From Isohypsibius dastychi (lineage: Eukaryota > Tardigrada > Eutardigrada > Parachela > Isohypsibiidae): DNA of 10,098 nt. A program made the translations under genes and the position numbers. The stretch covers positions 1 to 10,098 of the forward strand of contig JAQIWT010001620.1 of NCBI GenBank assembly GCA_034696485.1. The letters are read 5' to 3'. Positions 8,297 to 10,098 of this stretch are shown here, one piece after another. Positions within the stretch are counted from its first letter, which is position 1; each line of letters starts with the position of its first letter. The notes under the pieces are model-generated. The model had not been told where the DNA came from. It did no database searches and worked only from the letters and a program-made list of their open reading frames with translations.

Positions 8297-8840
8297 TTAA
8301 ATCCGCTGCATTCTGTCAAATCTTTCTTTTTTACTTTCCATCCATTTTGCAAGTTTATAATCACCTTGTTTTTGACCTTTCTTTTTTCGTCCCGGAAAGC
8401 TTGTCTTTTATTTGATTCGTGGTTTCCACTTCGGCTGTTTTGAATGCTGAAAAATAACCGGAAAGATGGTGTTGCTATTCCTGCTGTTTTAGGCTAATTA
8501 CACCATCCTCTCCTTATAAGATTCGTCGCCAATCGTGTCGTAGCTGTGACCAATGTTTTTGATGAACCGGGGAAACCGGGTTTTCTCCCGGTTAACGGCG
8601 AATCCTTAAACTTTCACCCGGTTTCCCCGGCAGTTTTTTTGGTTCAGGGGAAGCAACAATTCTTACCCGGGATTCCTAATTTTACCCTGCAAAATTGTTA
8701 AAACTTGTGGTGAATTTGTTCTTGACGTTTGTTTATGATTTTCGTCCAGGGTGAATGGTCGAACACTCAGGTTAACCCTAGTTCTGTTTTCTGAAAGCTA
8801 CCCTCATTTCCCGGTGGTGTCTGGAAGTATGCAGCAAAAC
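8297..8840. other. 3' flank of ELOVL, with GC-rich inverted repeat
   Basis: No gene is visible. The first part should be the ELOVL 3' untranslated region, which is T-rich. I find no AATAAA downstream on the plus strand; an ATTAAA overlaps the stop codon (8296-8301), too close to be a likely signal. The stem-loop at 8567-8630 and several CCCGG-rich patches in 8565-8675 differ in composition from the surrounding AT-rich DNA and suggest a repeat. Confidence 0.5.
8567..8630. repeat. 15-bp inverted repeat, GC-rich
   Basis: CCGGGGAAACCGGGT (8567-8581) and ACCCGGTTTCCCCGG (8616-8630) are exact reverse complements with a 34-base loop. The loop contains a further CCCGGTT (8587-8593) that could pair in competition with the right arm. 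This could be a small foldback element or one end of a MITE. It starts about 270 bp after the ELOVL stop codon, so it may be transcribed with the 3' untranslated region. Confidence 0.85.
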
Positions 8841-8903
8841 CAGGCGGGAGGGGGTTGCCCAGTACTGGGTGGTGGAGGATGCAAAAAAGAGAGGGTTGCA
8901 CAG

Positions 8904-9873
8904 CAGAGGTGGGCAGTTCTCTGAATTTCTGTTGAGGGCCGAGTTGTGCTCAAAAACACAAGCGTGTTCTCGAGTTATAGTGAGACCGAGTTCACGGTCA
9001 GAACTTTTTGGATTACTTTCAACTTTAAAAGGTATTCTCTGTTTCTTGCTAAAAGTAAATCCGAGTATCGCTGAGTTCCGTAGAACTCGAGAACTCGCGG
9101 AGAATTCGAAAACAAGCGTCGAGTTAAGGTTCTTCGTGCACCTCTGGTGCAAACACTCGAGAAATCGGCTCGTTTCTCAGGATTCCTTTGGCACCCACGC
9201 CTGTTTCTTAGAATTTGGGTAAAAACTGGTCGCCGCTTATGACCAGCGGTGGACTTCCGGGGGGAAGGGTGAAAATTTTCCGGACTCATCGCGAAACTCC
9301 GCCTGACAGCCTAAGGTTTAAACTATATGGCGCATGCGGCGAAAATATCTTATATGAAGCCGTATGGGCTGTCATATGTGGGGCCAGATCCTGAAAGTCC
9401 ACGCCCAGTGGGGCCAGTGTCCAAATCTGTGGGACCCGTGGTGCCAAAACATCGAAAATCCGATAATAAACTTATTTTTCATGTGAGTTTAGGGGTTTTG
9501 CGCCAGAAACGGATCTGTATTTGGTGCTAGAAACTGGCTTTCTGTATGAAATCGGCAATTTGGGGCCAAAAGATTCCTCATCTGGGGTCAAGTGTTTGGG
9601 GCTTGACAGTTTGTTGTCAAGATTCATCGAATAAAACAGCTGAAACGTGGCGCTCATTACCAGAAGCTCGCTAGCTGCAAAAATCCGTTATTGACCATGA
9701 GTTAATTACTTATTTCAAAAAACGGTTTTGAAAAAACTTTGGATTGCGATATAGTTCCTGATATGGAGTTTTTTCGAGTTAGGTTTGAAAGGGCTATGTT
9801 CAAGTCTGCGTTAGAACAAAATTCGAAAACAAAAAAAATATCAGGCGCTATTGAAAAAAGCTGCCCACCTCTG
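8904..9873. mobile_element. Probable non-autonomous hAT-like DNA transposon
   Basis: The ends CAGAGGTGGGCAG (8904-8916) and CTGCCCACCTCTG (9861-9873) are perfect 13-bp inverted repeats. hAT-superfamily transposons often begin CAGnGGTGGnCAA or similar, so the termini fit that family. No transposase is encoded in the roughly 970 bp between them: the longest frames (8869-9222 plus, 8778-9152 minus, 8975-9289 minus) overlap each other on opposite strands and show no RNase-H-like or BED zinc-finger features. The interior contains an 11-bp inverted repeat, GTTCTCGAGTT (8966-8976) with AACTCGAGAAC (9084-9094), and a hAT-like CAGCGGTGGACT (9244-9255) that may be the end of a second insertion. The flanking 8-mers (TTGCACAG and TAATCCAC) do not match, so there is no visible target-site duplication. 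The element may be old, or the boundaries slightly wrong. Confidence 0.5.
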
Positions 9874-9918
9874 TAATCCACCACTGATACAAGGCTTCGG
9901 AAAAGGCCACTTCCGCGA

Positions 9919-9935
9919 GCACCGCGAAGCGGTGC
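9919..9935. repeat. Tight GC-rich hairpin
   Basis: GCACCGC (9919-9925), loop GAA, GCGGTGC (9929-9935) is a perfect 7-bp stem with a three-base loop, flanked on both sides by GCGAG. It lies between the inner and outer right arms of the inverted-repeat region, and its composition contrasts with the AT-rich DNA around it. It could be the subterminal hairpin of an inserted element such as a Helitron, but no CTRR end was seen. Confidence 0.75.
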
Positions 9936-10041
9936 GAGCGTTTTTGGAATTGTTAAACTTTTAGGCAAAATCCTTAAACTAATTTTTACCCTGGAACTTT
10001 AATAGTGCTCAAACAACACTGCTGGGCACCCCCTCGCCTTG

Positions 10042-10098
10042 ATTTAGGAAAATATAACTGGCCTGCCTGCCTCTCCTGTCTCTCCCTCGCTGTGCTGC
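10042..10098. other. Pyrimidine-rich window end, no gene
   Basis: The last 40 bases are C/T-rich with GCCTGCCTGCC and CTCTCC runs. Nothing coding is visible. The stretch may continue as a simple-sequence repeat beyond the window. Confidence 0.5.

Larger units (their letters stand above)
8841..10041. repeat. Outer imperfect inverted repeat around the 3' repeat region
   Basis: The left arm at 8841-8862 (CAGGCGGGAGGGGGTTGCCC and on) matches the reverse complement of 10021-10041 (CAAGGCGAGGGGGTGCCCAG and on) over about 20 bases, with a few single- or double-base gaps. Inside it lies a second pair, GTGGTGGA at 8869-8876 with its complement at 9877-9884, and inside that the 13-bp perfect ends at 8904-8916 and 9861-9873. 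The outer-to-inner distance is about 40 bases on the left but about 150 on the right, so one arm has gained or lost sequence. This suggests nested or decayed transposons rather than one intact element. Confidence 0.5.

Noticed and set aside
8869-9222. 117-codon plus-strand and overlapping 104- and 124-codon minus-strand frames
   Set aside because: They overlap on opposite strands within repeat DNA and show no transposase features. They arise from the low stop density of the CTCGAG-rich stretch.
9327-9530. 67-codon frame with repeated Val-Gly-Pro
   Set aside because: The repeats come from diverged GTGGGGCCAG units in the DNA, with no start or splice context. Likely repeat-derived.
1-10098. 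tRNA, rRNA or CRISPR-like arrays
   Set aside because: Scanning by eye for B-box-like GGTTCRA sequences with matching stems, conserved rRNA stretches and regularly spaced repeats gave nothing convincing.

Overview
This is a stretch of eukaryotic nuclear DNA, most likely from an invertebrate animal with a fairly compact genome. Both recognisable genes are split by spliceosomal introns with GT..AG ends, mostly 60-400 bases long and one of 1.4 kb. Both encode animal-type proteins. Nothing looks bacterial: there are no operons or Shine-Dalgarno sites. I cannot fix the phylum; the proteins are clearly diverged from the vertebrate versions.

Layout: positions 1-1172 hold no gene I can name. They contain short direct repeats, one weak 69-codon ORF on the minus strand, and a perfect RFX-type X-box just upstream of that ORF. 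Positions 1173-4787 (minus strand) are a complete seven-exon gene for a tubulin cofactor E-like protein (TBCEL), with leucine-rich repeats and a C-terminal ubiquitin-like domain, 461 residues by my splice model. Positions 4788-5982 are the head-to-head spacer shared with the next gene; they hold a 17-base C run, an ACGT repeat and a CCAAT/TGACGTGG cluster. Positions 5983-8296 (plus strand) are a complete seven-exon very-long-chain fatty acid elongase of the ELOVL2/4/5 type, 322 residues, with every diagnostic family motif and a terminal KKxx ER-retrieval signal.

From 8297 to the end no gene is visible. This part is repeat-derived: a GC-rich 15-bp inverted repeat, then nested inverted repeats. 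The innermost pair has perfect 13-bp ends (8904 and 9873) resembling hAT transposon termini, enclosing about 970 bp with no transposase. It is probably a non-autonomous DNA transposon or foldback element.

The two genes share no obvious pathway: TBCEL acts on tubulin in the cytosol, ELOVL extends acyl chains in the ER. They are linked only by divergent orientation. Splice models were checked by hand: every junction keeps the reading frame and restores continuity with family sequences recalled from general knowledge. No alignment or search was run. I found no convincing novel system; the points most worth following are the X-box next to an unidentified small ORF, an in-frame tandem splice acceptor in TBCEL, a substituted loop after the ELOVL histidine box, and the nested inverted repeats.
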